64,000 nucleotides of DNA, taken from the NCBI RefSeq assembly GCF_013408245.1, contig NZ_JACBYS010000001.1, forward strand, positions 1,860,001 to 1,924,000, given 5' to 3'. This DNA is from Duganella sp. 1224 (lineage in GTDB: Bacteria > Pseudomonadota > Gammaproteobacteria > Burkholderiales > Burkholderiaceae_D). The notes under the pieces are model-generated. The model searched no databases. It saw nothing but the letters and a program-made list of their open reading frames with translations, and was not told the origin of the DNA. Of the stretch, positions 35,248 to 46,785 are shown piece after piece. The position numbers and the translations under genes were made by a program. How positions within the stretch are numbered: position 1 is the first letter of the stretch; each line of letters starts with the position of its first letter.

Positions 35248-37512
35248 TTACTTGCCGTCGGCCGCGTACGGCAGCACGCGCGAGGCCATGCGGGTATCGG
35301 TCTTCAGCAGGCCAACCTCGTCGGACATGATGTGCACCGCCTCGTTCAGCAGCACGTCCTTGGCGGCCTTGGCCTGGCGCTCGGCTTCCAGCTCGGCGGC
35401 CAGCGACCGCTCGGCGCCCTGCAGGCCGTCGTCGGCGCGCAGCGCGCCCTTGACGCCCGCCACCGCCTTGGGCGACGGTGCCGGCTTGCCGTTGGCGGTC
35501 TTGGCCGAGGCCGAGATCGCCTTGTTCAGCGCTTCTTTCGGATCCGGCACCAGGATAGGATCGTCGGCGCCCGGGGTCGGCGACAGCAGGCGCGCCTCGC
35601 GCAGCTTGGCGCGCGCTTCCTGCTGGTCGCGCTCCTTGCGGCGCACCGCCTCGTTCAGCGACACCGAGTTTTCCTTGCGCTGTTTTTTCACCAGCGCGAT
35701 GTCCTCGGCCAGGTACTGGAAGTCCTTGTCCTTGGCCACCCGCGCCTCGTGCTTCTTATCCAGCAGCGGCACGATTTCCTTGACGTCGCCGGTCGGGATG
35801 TAGACCGCCGGCTTGATCTGCGTCCACGGCAAGGCGTTCTCGTAGCTCGACTCGCCAAAGCTGTCGGAATCGCCCATGGTCGGCAGCTTGATGTCCGGCG
35901 TCACGCCGCGCAGCTGGGTGGTGCCGCCGTTGATGCGGAAGAACTGCGCGATCGTGAACTTCAGCTCGCCGTAATGGACCTTGTCGCTCTGCGCGAAGCG
36001 GTCCAGGCCGAACAAGGTCTGCACCGTGCCCTTGCCGAAGCTCGGCTCGCCGATGATGACGCCGCGGCCGTAGTCCTGGATCGCGGCCGCGAAAATCTCC
36101 GACGCCGACGCCGAGCCGCGATTGATCAGCACGCCCAGCGGGCCGTCCCAGGCCATGCCCGGATCGGTGTCGCTCTCGACTTCGACCTTGTTGTCGCCGT
36201 TGCGCTGCATCACCACCGGCCCCTTGTCGATGAACAGGCCGGTCAGCTCCACCGCCTCGGTCAGCGAACCGCCGCCGTTGTTGCGCAGGTCGATCAGCAC
36301 GTTGTCGACCTTGTCCTTCTTCAGCTCGCCCAGCAGGCGCTTGACGTCGCGGGTGGCGCTCTTGAAGTCCTTGTCGCCCTTGCGGCGCGCCTCGAAGTCC
36401 ATGTAGAAGGTCGGCAGCGAGATCACGCCGACGCGGCGCTTGACGTTGCCGTCCTTGACCTCGTACACCGATTTCTTGGCCGCCTGCTCTTCCATGCTGA
36501 TCTTCTGGCGCACCAGCGTGACGATCTGGTGCTTGGCGTCGGCGCCGCCGTCGGCCGGGATGATTTCCAGCTTGACGGTGGAATCCTTCGGTCCGCGGAT
36601 CAGCGCCACCACGTCGTCCAGGCGCCAGCCCATGACTTCGGTCATGGGCGTTTTCTCGTCCTTGGCCACGCCCACGATCTTGTCGCCGACCTTGATCTTG
36701 CCGGACAAGCCGGCCGGGCTGCCGGTCACCACCTCGCGCACCACGGTGTAATCGTCGCGGCTTTGCAGCACGCAGCCGATGCCCTCCAGCGACAGGCGCA
36801 TGGCGATGTCAAACGACTCGGCCGCGCGCGGGCCCAGGTAGTTGGTGTGCGGCTCGATCGACATGGCATAGGCGTTCATGAAGATCTGGAACACGTCCTC
36901 GGCGGTCAGCTTGCGCGACGGGCTCAGGTAGCCCTCGTAGCGCTTGTCCAGCGTTTCGCGGATCGACTTGTCGTCCTTGCCGGCCAGTTTCAGGCGCAGC
37001 CACTCGTTCTTGACGCGCTTGCGCCACAAATCCTTGACCTCGGCGTCGCTCTTGGCCCAGTCGACCTTCTCGCGGTCGTACTGGTAGGTTTCGTCGGAGG
37101 TGAAATCGAACTTGCCCTGCTTGACCAGTTCGCGTGCATAGGCGATGCGCTCGTTGAAGCGCTGCTGGTACAGATTGAAGATGGCAAACGGCACGCTGAG
37201 GTTCTGGCCGGTGATGGCGTCGTCCAGGCGGGTGCGCACGATGGCGTACTGATCCAGATCGGCCTGGGTGAAGAACATTTTTTCCGCGTCCAGCGACTTG
37301 AAGTAGCGGTCGAAGATTTTCTCCGACATGGCGTCGTCGAGCGGGACCGGTTTGTAATGCAGCTTGGTCAGCACGCGCGCGGCCCACAGGGCGGCGTCGG
37401 TCTGGCCGGGCAATGGTTTGAGGGGGGTGTCCGCCGCTTTCTCTGGCACGGCGGCGCCGGCCTGCACTGACAGGGCCGCCAACACGGCCACCAACAGCAT
37501 TTGCTTCTTCAT
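35248..37512 (-). CDS. prc: Carboxy-terminal processing protease Prc/Tsp (S41 family)
   Basis: A periplasmic tail-specific protease of about 754 residues. Signal peptide MKKQMLLVAVLAALSVQAGA. I chose ATG 37512 because GGAG is 9 bp upstream; the ATG at 37518 would be only 3 bp from it. The order is an N-terminal TSP domain, a PDZ domain (GIGCVLQSRDDYTVVREVV, about 245-330) and the S41 protease domain with LINRGSASASEIFAAAI (catalytic Ser) and GEPSFGKGTVQ (catalytic Lys, 25 residues later), then a C-terminal helical domain. In relatives it trims penicillin-binding proteins and lipoproteins. Confidence 0.95.
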   Translation of the reverse strand: MKKQMLLVAVLAALSVQAGAAVPEKAADTPLKPLPGQTDAALWAARVLTKLHYKPVPLDDAMSEKIFDRYFKSLDAEKMFFTQADLDQYAIVRTRLDDAITGQNLSVPFAIFNLYQQRFNERIAYARELVKQGKFDFTSDETYQYDREKVDWAKSDAEVKDLWRKRVKNEWLRLKLAGKDDKSIRETLDKRYEGYLSPSRKLTAEDVFQIFMNAYAMSIEPHTNYLGPRAAESFDIAMRLSLEGIGCVLQSRDDYTVVREVVTGSPAGLSGKIKVGDKIVGVAKDEKTPMTEVMGWRLDDVVALIRGPKDSTVKLEIIPADGGADAKHQIVTLVRQKISMEEQAAKKSVYEVKDGNVKRRVGVISLPTFYMDFEARRKGDKDFKSATRDVKRLLGELKKDKVDNVLIDLRNNGGGSLTEAVELTGLFIDKGPVVMQRNGDNKVEVESDTDPGMAWDGPLGVLINRGSASASEIFAAAIQDYGRGVIIGEPSFGKGTVQTLFGLDRFAQSDKVHYGELKFTIAQFFRINGGTTQLRGVTPDIKLPTMGDSDSFGESSYENALPWTQIKPAVYIPTGDVKEIVPLLDKKHEARVAKDKDFQYLAEDIALVKKQRKENSVSLNEAVRRKERDQQEARAKLREARLLSPTPGADDPILVPDPKEALNKAISASAKTANGKPAPSPKAVAGVKGALRADDGLQGAERSLAAELEAERQAKAAKDVLLNEAVHIMSDEVGLLKTDTRMASRVLPYAADGK

Positions 37513-37736
37513 CGGCATATACTCCGGATCATAGGAATTAAGTGTGCCCCATTCTACAGGCTAGAGCGCGCACACGGGGCTGGTATTTCAGAGTTTCTCT
37601 GGTTAAGCTTAAGGGTGACTGAAAGGTCACGGCTGGCGCCCTGCCGGCTAAGTAGATTCACGTATAGTTGTGCAGGTTTACCGTGCAAGTCATTGTTTTA
37701 TAAATAGAAATCTTTCGCTCACACGATTCGTTTTTA

Positions 37737-37764
37737 TTGCTCAATGGCAAAAATATGCTATCAT
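37737..37764 (+). promoter_or_regulatory. Candidate promoter of the chemotaxis receptor gene
   Basis: TTGCTC (37737-37742) and TATCAT (37759-37764) with 16-bp spacing give a start near 37771 and a leader of about 130 nt. The leader has two small hairpins (GCAGCACTTCGGCAGTGC region; GCTCC...GGAGC) but no riboswitch I recognise. The rest of the 390-bp divergent gap to prc (37513-37736) is AT-richer than its surroundings and shows no ORF or repeat. Confidence 0.4.
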
Positions 37765-37903
37765 TGTGGTCTTAGATTCATGTTGACGGCCCGCCAGGCA
37801 GCACTTCGGCAGTGCCATCGCCTTACGCAACGCTCCCTCGCCCCTGGAGCAGGCTCGATTCCGAGCGACCTCAAACCGCAGCACCTTTTCTCTGAAGAGA
37901 TCA

Positions 37904-39925
37904 ATGAAAACAATAATGATGAATGCCCGCAATTGGGGCGTCGGTACCAAGATTACCGTGTTTACGTTTGCGCTGATCAGCGTGATCCTGGCCCTGTTGC
38001 TGACCATGATCAACATCAACACCTCGGCCATGCTGAAGGAGCGCGCGCGCGCCAACGTCGCGTACAACCTCAGCGGCATCAGCAACACCGTCGAGGTGTT
38101 CAATACTGCCATGATGAACGAGGCATCGGCCTTCGCCCGCCTGTTCGCGGCGGAATTCAGCGATGGCCAGTTCACGCTCGATCCGTCCGCCACGGTGGAC
38201 ATCGGCGGCAAGGCGACGCCGACGCTGAAGCACGGCGGCAAACCGCTCAACCTGGACTTCACGATCCCGGACAAGTTCACCAATGACACCGGCGTCATCG
38301 CCACCATCTTTGCCGCCACCGGCGACGACTTCGTGCGCATCAGTACCACCGTCAAGAAAGAGAACGGCGAGCGCGCCGTCGGCACCCAGCTCGATCGCAG
38401 CCACCCAAGCTACCCGGTGCTGCGCGCCGGGAACAGCTACATCGGCCTGGCCACGCTGTTCGGCAAGCCTTTCATCACGCAATACGACCCGATCAAGGAC
38501 AGCAGCGGCAAGACCATCGGCGTGCTGTTCATCGGCCTCGACATCGCCAAGAACATGGCGATGCTGAAGGAAAAGATCAAGGCCATCAAGATCGGCGAAA
38601 CCGGCTACATCTACGTGATCAATGCCGCCGAGGGCAAGAACCAGGGCGTGGCCGTGGTCCATCCGTCCAAGGAAGGCGACAACCTGCTGGAGCTCAAGAG
38701 CAGCGACGGCCGCGCCTTCATCAAGGACATGCTGGCGCAGAAAGACGGCGGCATGAGCTATGACTGGGTGGAGAAGGACGGCGCCGCGCCGCGCGAGAAA
38801 ATGGTCGAGTTCAATACCTTCAAGCCGTGGAACTGGCTGATCGTCGGTGGCACCTACACCGAGGAAATCACGCGCGAGGCGGCGCAGCTGCGCAACCGCT
38901 ACGCGCTGCTGGGCCTGATCGCGCTGGTGGTGTTCGCGGTGGCGCTGTTCCTGCTGGTGCGCGCCGTGGTGTCGCGGCCGCTGGCGCGCGCCGAGGAAGC
39001 GGCCGAGCGCATCGCCGCCGGCGACCTCGACGTGCATCTGGCGGTCGATAACGAAGATGAGATCGGCCTGGTGCTGCGCTCGCTGAACAACATCAGCGAC
39101 AACCTGTCCGGCGTGGTCGGCCAGGTGCGCCGCGGCGCCGAGCAGATCACCACCGCCTCCAGCGAGATCGCCCACGGCAACCTGGATTTGTCGCAGCGCA
39201 CCGAGGAGCAGGCCTCCAGCCTGGAGGAAACGGCGGCGTCGATGGAGCAATTGAGCAGCGCCGTCACGCAAAACGCCGAGAATGCCTCGCAGGCCAACCA
39301 GATGGCGCTGGCCGCGTCCGGCATCGCCGCCAAGGGTGGCGAGGTGGTGGCGCAGGTGGTGGAAACCATGGGCTCGATTACCGACTCGTCGCGCAAGATC
39401 GCCGACATTATTTCAGTAATCGACGGCATCGCTTTCCAGACCAATATCTTGGCGCTGAACGCGGCGGTGGAAGCCGCGCGCGCCGGCGAACAGGGCCGCG
39501 GCTTCGCGGTGGTGGCGTCGGAAGTGCGCAACCTGGCGCAGCGCTCGGCCACCGCCGCCAAGGAGATCAAGGAACTGATCGACGATTCGGTGGCCAAGGT
39601 CGAGACCGGCAGCAAGCAGGTGGAAACGGCCGGCACCACCATGCGCGAAGTGGTGGACAGCGTGCGCCGCGTGACCGACATCATGGCCGAAATCAGCCAC
39701 GCCAGCGAAGAGCAACGCGCCGGCATCAGCCAGGTGCACGAGGCGGTGACGCAGATGGACCAGGTGACGCAGCAGAACGCGGCGCTGGTGGAGCAGGCGG
39801 CGGCGGCGGCGCAGGCGTTGCAGGATCAGGCGCACGAGCTGGAGGAAGTGGTCAGGATCTTCAAGCTGGGCAGCCATGAAGGGCAGCCGGCGTTGCGCCA
39901 GGACCGCTACCTGGCGCTGAAATAA
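37904..39925 (+). CDS. Methyl-accepting chemotaxis protein with Cache sensor
   Basis: A 673-residue receptor. TM1 (about 16-37), a periplasmic Cache_3/Cache_2-type domain (to about 325), TM2 ([21 protein letters not shown]), HAMP (about 345-400) and an MCP signalling domain with the hairpin motif [33 protein letters not shown]. Such domains usually detect small carboxylates. No methyltransferase-docking pentapeptide is seen at the C-terminus (ends RYLALK). GAAGAG precedes the ATG. It is a single gene, not in a chemotaxis cluster. Confidence 0.95.
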   Translation: MKTIMMNARNWGVGTKITVFTFALISVILALLLTMININTSAMLKERARANVAYNLSGISNTVEVFNTAMMNEASAFARLFAAEFSDGQFTLDPSATVDIGGKATPTLKHGGKPLNLDFTIPDKFTNDTGVIATIFAATGDDFVRISTTVKKENGERAVGTQLDRSHPSYPVLRAGNSYIGLATLFGKPFITQYDPIKDSSGKTIGVLFIGLDIAKNMAMLKEKIKAIKIGETGYIYVINAAEGKNQGVAVVHPSKEGDNLLELKSSDGRAFIKDMLAQKDGGMSYDWVEKDGAAPREKMVEFNTFKPWNWLIVGGTYTEEITREAAQLRNRYALLGLIALVVFAVALFLLVRAVVSRPLARAEEAAERIAAGDLDVHLAVDNEDEIGLVLRSLNNISDNLSGVVGQVRRGAEQITTASSEIAHGNLDLSQRTEEQASSLEETAASMEQLSSAVTQNAENASQANQMALAASGIAAKGGEVVAQVVETMGSITDSSRKIADIISVIDGIAFQTNILALNAAVEAARAGEQGRGFAVVASEVRNLAQRSATAAKEIKELIDDSVAKVETGSKQVETAGTTMREVVDSVRRVTDIMAEISHASEEQRAGISQVHEAVTQMDQVTQQNAALVEQAAAAAQALQDQAHELEEVVRIFKLGSHEGQPALRQDRYLALK

Positions 39926-39926
39926 C

Positions 39927-40003
39927 CACCCCAACCGAAGGGGTCTGACCCCGTACGGGGTCAGACCCCGGCCGCAGCGGTGGGCGGGGTGCGCGGGTGC
40001 CAT
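39927..40003 (+). repeat. Palindromic intergenic repeat, family P, copy 2
   Basis: A 30-bp perfect palindrome at 39940-39969 (arm GGGGTCTGACCCCGT). Left flank CCACCCCAACCGAA; right flank GGCCGCAGCGGTGGGCGGGG ending CGGGTGCC. It follows the chemotaxis receptor stop. This is the only P copy between two genes on the same strand. Confidence 0.8.
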
Positions 40004-40063
40004 CCGCCGCCAGATCAACAGCCGCCCCGCCGCCCCGTGAAAACGCCGGCGGCTTTTTTCTTT

Positions 40064-40069
40064 TATAAT
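40064..40069 (+). promoter_or_regulatory. TATAAT -10 six bases before the ATG (possible leaderless start)
   Basis: A perfect TATAAT ends 6 bp before the ATG at 40076, so transcription would begin at or next to the start codon. No ribosome-binding site is visible. A short GC hairpin and T run (CGCCGGCGGCTTTTTT, 40045-40059) just upstream may end readthrough from the receptor gene. Confidence 0.5.
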
Positions 40070-40075
40070 TGCCGG

Positions 40076-40435
40076 ATGCTTACTTTCCTCCAGCACCGGC
40101 GCCTGACCAGCCTGATCGTCTCCCTGGCGATCCTGCTGAACCTGTCCGCGCCGGCGATCAGCCACGCGATGACCGCGCTGTCGGCCAATCCGCTGGCCCT
40201 GGACATCTGCAGCGCCACTACCAAGCCGGCGCCCGCCGGCCTGCCGTCGCACGCCTTCAAGCACTGCATGCTGTGCGCCGTCCACAGCGGCGGCGAGGCG
40301 CCACCGCCCGCCGCCACCGGCCTGCTGGCCGTGCTGGAAGGCCATGACCTGTATCCGGCAGCGAGTCCCGCCGCCGCGCCGCAGGCGCCGCGCTGGCCGC
40401 GCGCCCAGCCGCGCGCACCGCCCGCCGCCGCCTGA
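40076..40435 (+). CDS. DUF2946 family protein
   Basis: A 119-residue secreted or membrane protein: hydrophobic N-terminus (LTSLIVSLAILLNLSAPAISHAM), then LDICSATTK and KHCMLCAVH, whose cysteines and histidines fit the DUF2946 pattern, and a Pro/Ala-rich tail. The family is often encoded next to copper-handling genes. It stands 74 bp before the SCO gene and in the same direction. I chose this start because the longer frame lacks a ribosome-binding site and would put the -10 inside the gene. Confidence 0.75.
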   Translation: MLTFLQHRRLTSLIVSLAILLNLSAPAISHAMTALSANPLALDICSATTKPAPAGLPSHAFKHCMLCAVHSGGEAPPPAATGLLAVLEGHDLYPAASPAAAPQAPRWPRAQPRAPPAAA

Positions 40436-40509
40436 CTCCGTTCGCCGCAGCGCCGCGCCGCCGTCCGGCCGCGCGCGCCGCCCCCGCAACATCCATCACA
40501 GGATAGACC

Positions 40510-41124
40510 ATGCAACGCCGTCACTTTATTTCGTCGTTGGCCGCCCTGCCCCTCGTGGCCGGCAGCGCCCACGCCGCCGCGCGCTTCACCGCCGTCGACA
40601 TCACCGGCAGCGCCATCGGCCCCGACTACCAGCTGTTCTACACCAACGGCAAACCCGCCGCGCTGCGCGACTTCAAGGGCAAGATCGTGCTGCTGTTCTT
40701 CGGCTTCACCCAATGCCCGGATGTCTGCCCGACCGCGCTCGCCCGCGCCGTCGAGATCAAGCGCCTGCTGGGCGCCGAGGGCGACAAGTTGCAGGTGGTG
40801 TTCGTCACCGTCGACCCGGAGCGCGACACCGCGCCGCTGCTGACCGACTACATGAAGGCCTTCGATCCGACCTTCGTCGCCGTGCGCGGCAACCTGGAGC
40901 AGACCGCCAAGGCCGCCAAGGACTTCAAGATTTTCTACCGCAAGGTGCCGAGCGGCAGTTCCTACACGATGGACCACACCGCCATCACCTACGCCTTCGA
41001 CACCAGCGGCAAGATCCGCCTGGCCATGAAACACGATGAAACCGCCCAGCAGTGCGCCGACGATATCCGTCAACTGCTCAACCCGAAGAAAGAAACCGGA
41101 TTCCTGAAAGGACTGTTCAAATGA
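40510..41124 (+). CDS. SCO1/SenC family copper chaperone
   Basis: A 204-residue thioredoxin-fold protein with a signal peptide (RRHFISSLAALPLVAGSAHA) and the copper-binding motif FTQCPDVCP, plus the distal His in YTMDHTAITY. SCO proteins deliver copper to the CuA centre of cytochrome c oxidase or act as a thiol reductase. It overlaps the PCuAC gene by ATGA, which supports a joint role in oxidase loading. Confidence 0.94.
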   Translation: MQRRHFISSLAALPLVAGSAHAAARFTAVDITGSAIGPDYQLFYTNGKPAALRDFKGKIVLLFFGFTQCPDVCPTALARAVEIKRLLGAEGDKLQVVFVTVDPERDTAPLLTDYMKAFDPTFVAVRGNLEQTAKAAKDFKIFYRKVPSGSSYTMDHTAITYAFDTSGKIRLAMKHDETAQQCADDIRQLLNPKKETGFLKGLFK

Positions 41125-41549
41125 AAAAACTGCTCTCCCTGCTGCTGATGGCCGCGCTGCCCGCGCTGGCGCAAGTCACCGTCGGCGAACCGTGGGTGCG
41201 CGCCACCGTGGCCGCGCAAAAGGCCACCGGCGCCTTCATGACGCTGACCGCGACCCAGCCCAGCAAACTGGTGGCCGTCAGCTCGCCGCTGGCCGGCGCG
41301 GTTGAAGTGCACGAAATGAAAATGGTCGACGACATGATGAAGATGCGCCAGATGCAGGCGCTGGACCTGCCGGCCGGCCAGCCGGTCAAGCTGGCGCCCG
41401 GCGGCTATCACCTGATGCTGCTGCAGCTCAAGCAGCCGCTCAAGGATGGCGACAAGGTGCCGCTGACGCTGGAGTTCGAGGACGCCAACAAGGTGCGCAG
41501 CAAGGTGGTGGTGGACGCGCCGGTCAAGCCATTGACCGCAACGCACTGA
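41121..41549 (+). CDS. Copper chaperone PCu(A)C
   Basis: A 142-residue periplasmic chaperone with a signal peptide (MKKLLSLLLMAALPALA) and the HxM-rich copper site: HEMKMVDDMMKMRQM followed by GGYHLML. It passes Cu(I) to SCO or directly to oxidase. I chose ATG 41121 because it overlaps the SCO stop (ATGA) and gives a clean signal peptide. The last 26 bp overlap the convergent peptidase gene. Confidence 0.93.
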   Translation: MKKLLSLLLMAALPALAQVTVGEPWVRATVAAQKATGAFMTLTATQPSKLVAVSSPLAGAVEVHEMKMVDDMMKMRQMQALDLPAGQPVKLAPGGYHLMLLQLKQPLKDGDKVPLTLEFEDANKVRSKVVVDAPVKPLTATH

Positions 41550-42066
41550 CCAGCCACCACGCCAAGCCGGCAATCAGCAAATACGGCCACGACTGCAGCG
41601 AGATTTTCCAGTCCGTGGTCGATGGCCAACAGGCCAGAAACTGTGGCGCCACGGCGAACGCCAGCGCCACATCAAGCCACTGAAACTGCAGGCCGCTGCG
41701 GGTGCGCCACCAGGCCACCAGGAACGGCAGTACCACCACTGCGAACGGCGCCAGCGCCGACGGCGCCGCGTTATACCAGCGCACATGCGTCAGCCGCACC
41801 GATCCCAGCTCCCAGCCGCGCACGATGCGGCGCGGTATCACGGTAAAACTCGCCGGCCGCGCCCCGGTCAGCTTGCCGGCGACAAAATGCGCCAGCTCGT
41901 GGCAGATCGTGCCGGCCAGCGTGAACAGGAAAAAGAAGGGATGGCGCGCCGACAGGGCGCGGATCAGCAGCGCCAGCAGGAAGGACGGCGCCAGGTAAAT
42001 CAGGATGTCGCGATGGTCGCAGAACCACGAAGGCGCCAGCGCGCTGCATTCGAACAGGCTGCTCAT
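41524..42066 (-). CDS. Membrane HExxH metallopeptidase-like protein (M50-like)
   Basis: A 180-residue polytopic protein with about five hydrophobic helices and a zinc-binding motif CHELAHFVAGKLTGARP inside the membrane. This fits small M50/site-2-protease-like enzymes, though no second metal motif (NxxPxxxLDG) can be seen. I chose ATG 42066 (MSSLFE). It overlaps the end of the PCuAC gene. The substrate is unknown. Confidence 0.65.
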   Translation of the reverse strand: MSSLFECSALAPSWFCDHRDILIYLAPSFLLALLIRALSARHPFFFLFTLAGTICHELAHFVAGKLTGARPASFTVIPRRIVRGWELGSVRLTHVRWYNAAPSALAPFAVVVLPFLVAWWRTRSGLQFQWLDVALAFAVAPQFLACWPSTTDWKISLQSWPYLLIAGLAWWLVSALRSMA

Positions 42067-42205
42067 GCGGCATCCTCGCACGGCGCCGGGACGGCGTCAA
42101 TTTTCTGCCCCCTATGAGAGAGAAGCGGCCGCTCAGTTCAAGGGATTTCGCTGTGGCGGCGCCTGCCTACAATCTGCGATCCTCCCCTTTTTGCGAGAAC
42201 TTCTT

Positions 42206-42826
42206 ATGCCAGACTTATTGACTCCCCAGAATGCCGCCCTGGTGCTGCTCGACCAGCAGGCCGGCCTGCAATTCGCCGTGCAATCGATGGAGCGGCAGAC
42301 GCTGCTGAACAACTCGGTGGCGCTGCTGGAAACCGCGCAGGCGTTCGCGCTGCCGACCGTCATCAGCACCTCGGCCAGCAAGGTGTACAGCGGCCCGCTG
42401 CTGCCCGATTTGCACGCGCTGGTGCCGGAGCATCCGGTGCTGGAGCGGCGCAACATGAACGCGTGGGAAGACGACACCGTGCGCGCGGCGATCGAGGCCA
42501 TGGGCCGCAAGAAGCTGATCTTCTCCGGCATGCTGACCGAGGCGTGCATCAGTTTCGCGGTGCTGAGCGCGCTGGAGGCGGGCTATGAGTGCTACGTGGT
42601 GGGCGACGCCTGCGGCGGCCTGACGGTGGCCGGCCATGATCTGGCGCTGCAGCGCATGGCGGGCAAAGGCGCGCAGATGACCAGCTGGCTGCAGGTGCTG
42701 CTGGAGCTGCAACGCGACTGGACCCGGCACGACACCTACGACGCCGCGCGCGCGGTGATCGAGAAGAATGGCGGGGGTTACGGGGTGGGACTGCGCTACG
42801 CCCGGCAGATGCTGACGCCAACGTAA
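42206..42826 (+). CDS. Isochorismatase-like cysteine hydrolase
   Basis: A 206-residue protein with the triad of the family: Asp in LVLLDQQAGL, Lys in GRKKLIFSG and Cys in MLTEACISFAVLSAL. The YcaC/nicotinamidase-like fold is clear. The start ATG 42206 gives a normal N-terminus; an upstream extension is not supported. Substrate unknown; amide or urea-derived compounds are usual. A stand-alone gene followed by a palindromic repeat. Confidence 0.9.
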   Translation: MPDLLTPQNAALVLLDQQAGLQFAVQSMERQTLLNNSVALLETAQAFALPTVISTSASKVYSGPLLPDLHALVPEHPVLERRNMNAWEDDTVRAAIEAMGRKKLIFSGMLTEACISFAVLSALEAGYECYVVGDACGGLTVAGHDLALQRMAGKGAQMTSWLQVLLELQRDWTRHDTYDAARAVIEKNGGGYGVGLRYARQMLTPT

Positions 42827-42831
42827 GCAGC

Positions 42832-42907
42832 ACCCCAAACAAAAGGGTCCGACCCCGTACGGGGTCGGACCCTGCGCCGCAGCGGTGTGCGGGTTACACG
42901 GGTGCCG
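42832..42907 (+). repeat. Palindromic intergenic repeat, family P, copy 3
   Basis: A 28-bp palindrome (42845-42872, arm GGGTCCGACCCCGT). Left flank CACCCCAAACAAAA, right flank TGCGCCGCAGCGGTGTGCGG ending CGGGTGCC. It fills the gap between the convergent hydrolase and isocitrate dehydrogenase genes. Confidence 0.8.
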
Positions 42908-42954
42908 CCTACTTCTACTGCATGTACGCGGCTGCGCTCGGCATTTACCCCGTC

Positions 42955-45186
<2,232 letters not shown>

Positions 45187-45297
45187 GTTCATTCCCTCGT
45201 AAACGATCGGTGCTATGGAGTTAATTCCGCCCGTTATTTTAAACCCTCGCGCGCCTGTTTGTGCAAACGATGCCAGAGTATTCATAAGAAGGCTTGT

Positions 45298-45399
45298 CAT
45301 CATACAACCCTAGCTCCCCCGCCAGCCAAGCATGTGCATATAAATCAACAAGTTAAACGTTTACTAGCAACGCGCAAGCCGATATGTAGTTGTATGATG
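45298..45399. promoter_or_regulatory. Spaced inverted copies of GTTGTATGATG in the icd/MFS gap
   Basis: CATCATACAAC (45298-45308) and its exact reverse complement GTTGTATGATG (45389-45399) are separated by 80 bp. The second copy is followed by two further GATATG repeats (45403, 45411) and preceded by one (45381). The arrangement, 112 and 46 bp from the two starts, suggests two operators for one regulator, perhaps with looping. The regulator is not identified. Confidence 0.4.
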
Positions 45400-45444
45400 T
45401 CTGATATGTCGATATGATCGTCGCATCAAAAGTAAGGAGACCGC

Positions 45445-46785
45445 ATGACCTCGCAACAACCGCAAGCCAGCCGCGTCCGCTGGTTGATTCTGGCTATCCT
45501 GTTCGCTGTAACCACCATTAATTATGCCGACCGCGCCACCATCGCGATCGCCGGGCCCGAGCTGAAGAAGCTGCTGGGCCTGTCCCCGGTGCAAATGGGC
45601 TTCGTGTTTTCCGCGTTTGCCTGGTCGTACGTGCTGGCGCAGCTGCCGGGCGGCTGGCTGCTGGACCGCTTCGGCTCCAAGATCACCTACTTCTTCAGCA
45701 TTTTCCTGTGGTCGCTGTTCACCATGCTGATGGGCGGGGTCGGCTTCTTCACCGGCGCCGCCGCCGTCACCGTGCTGTTCACGCTGCGCCTGCTGATCGG
45801 CGCCGCCGAAGCGCCCTCCTTCCCCGGCAACTCGCGCATCGCCTCGGCCTGGTTCCCGACCAACGAGCGCGGCACCGCCGCCGCCATCTTCAACTCGGCG
45901 CAGTACTTCGCCACCGTGCTGTTCGCGCCCATCATGGGCTGGCTGGTGCATTCGTTCGGCTGGCAAAGCGTGTTCTTTGTCATGGGCGGACTGGGCATTG
46001 TGATGGCGCTGATCTGGCTGAAAACCGTGTACGGCCCGAAAGACCATCCGCGCGCCAACGCGGCGGAAATCGCCTACATCGCGGCCGGCGGCGCGCTGGT
46101 TGATCTGGAAAGCAAGAACAAGGCGGCCGCCACCACCAAGCTGGACACCTGGGCCTGCATCCGCCAACTGCTCGGCAACCGCATGCTGCTGGGCGTGTAC
46201 ATCGGCCAGTACTGCATCAATACGCTGACCTACTTCTTCCTGACCTGGTTCCCGGTGTACCTGGTGCAGGAGCGTCACATGACCATCCTGAAGGCCGGCT
46301 TCGTGGCCGCGCTGCCGGCGGTGGCGGGCTTCCTCGGCGGCGTGCTGGGCGGCGTCATCTCGGACCGCCTGATCAAATCGGGCAAATCCCTGTCGACCGC
46401 GCGCAAGACGCCGATCGTGTGCGGCATGCTGCTGTCGACCACCATGATCGTCTGCAATTATGTCGATGCCGACTGGCTGGTGATCACCGTGATGTCGCTG
46501 GCCTTCTTCGGCAAGGGCATCGGCGCGTTGGGCTGGGCGGTGGTGGCGGACACCTCGCCGAAGGAAGCGGGCGGCATGAGCGGCGCGCTGTTCAACACCT
46601 TCGGCAACACCGCCGGCATTACCACGCCGATCGTGATCGGCTATATCCTCGAGCAGACCGGCTCGTTCGCCGGCGCGCTGGTGTTCGTCGGCGCCAACGC
46701 CGTGGTCACCATCCTGTGCTACCTTTTGATGGTGGGCGAGATCAAGCGTTTTGAATTCAAGACGCCGGTGATGCGCAAGATTTAA
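45445..46785 (+). CDS. MFS transporter, glucarate/galactarate (ACS) type
   Basis: A 446-residue 12-helix transporter with the signature NYADRATIAIAGPELKKLLGLSPVQMG of the anion:cation symporter family, including D-glucarate/D-galactarate permeases, and PGGWLLDRFGSK in loop 2-3. TAAGGAG precedes the ATG. The substrate is likely a sugar acid, which would fit the uronate theme elsewhere in the window, but no catabolic gene is next to it. Four-base overlap with the convergent hydrolase. Confidence 0.88.
   Translation: MTSQQPQASRVRWLILAILFAVTTINYADRATIAIAGPELKKLLGLSPVQMGFVFSAFAWSYVLAQLPGGWLLDRFGSKITYFFSIFLWSLFTMLMGGVGFFTGAAAVTVLFTLRLLIGAAEAPSFPGNSRIASAWFPTNERGTAAAIFNSAQYFATVLFAPIMGWLVHSFGWQSVFFVMGGLGIVMALIWLKTVYGPKDHPRANAAEIAYIAAGGALVDLESKNKAAATTKLDTWACIRQLLGNRMLLGVYIGQYCINTLTYFFLTWFPVYLVQERHMTILKAGFVAALPAVAGFLGGVLGGVISDRLIKSGKSLSTARKTPIVCGMLLSTTMIVCNYVDADWLVITVMSLAFFGKGIGALGWAVVADTSPKEAGGMSGALFNTFGNTAGITTPIVIGYILEQTGSFAGALVFVGANAVVTILCYLLMVGEIKRFEFKTPVMRKI

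Noticed and set aside
35332-37470. A 712-codon + strand frame over prc
   Set aside because: Antisense shadow of the S41 protease, no domain features.
37765-37903. A cyclic di-GMP riboswitch in the chemotaxis receptor leader
   Set aside because: The leader is long enough, but the conserved core motifs of GEMM riboswitches were not found; only simple hairpins are present.
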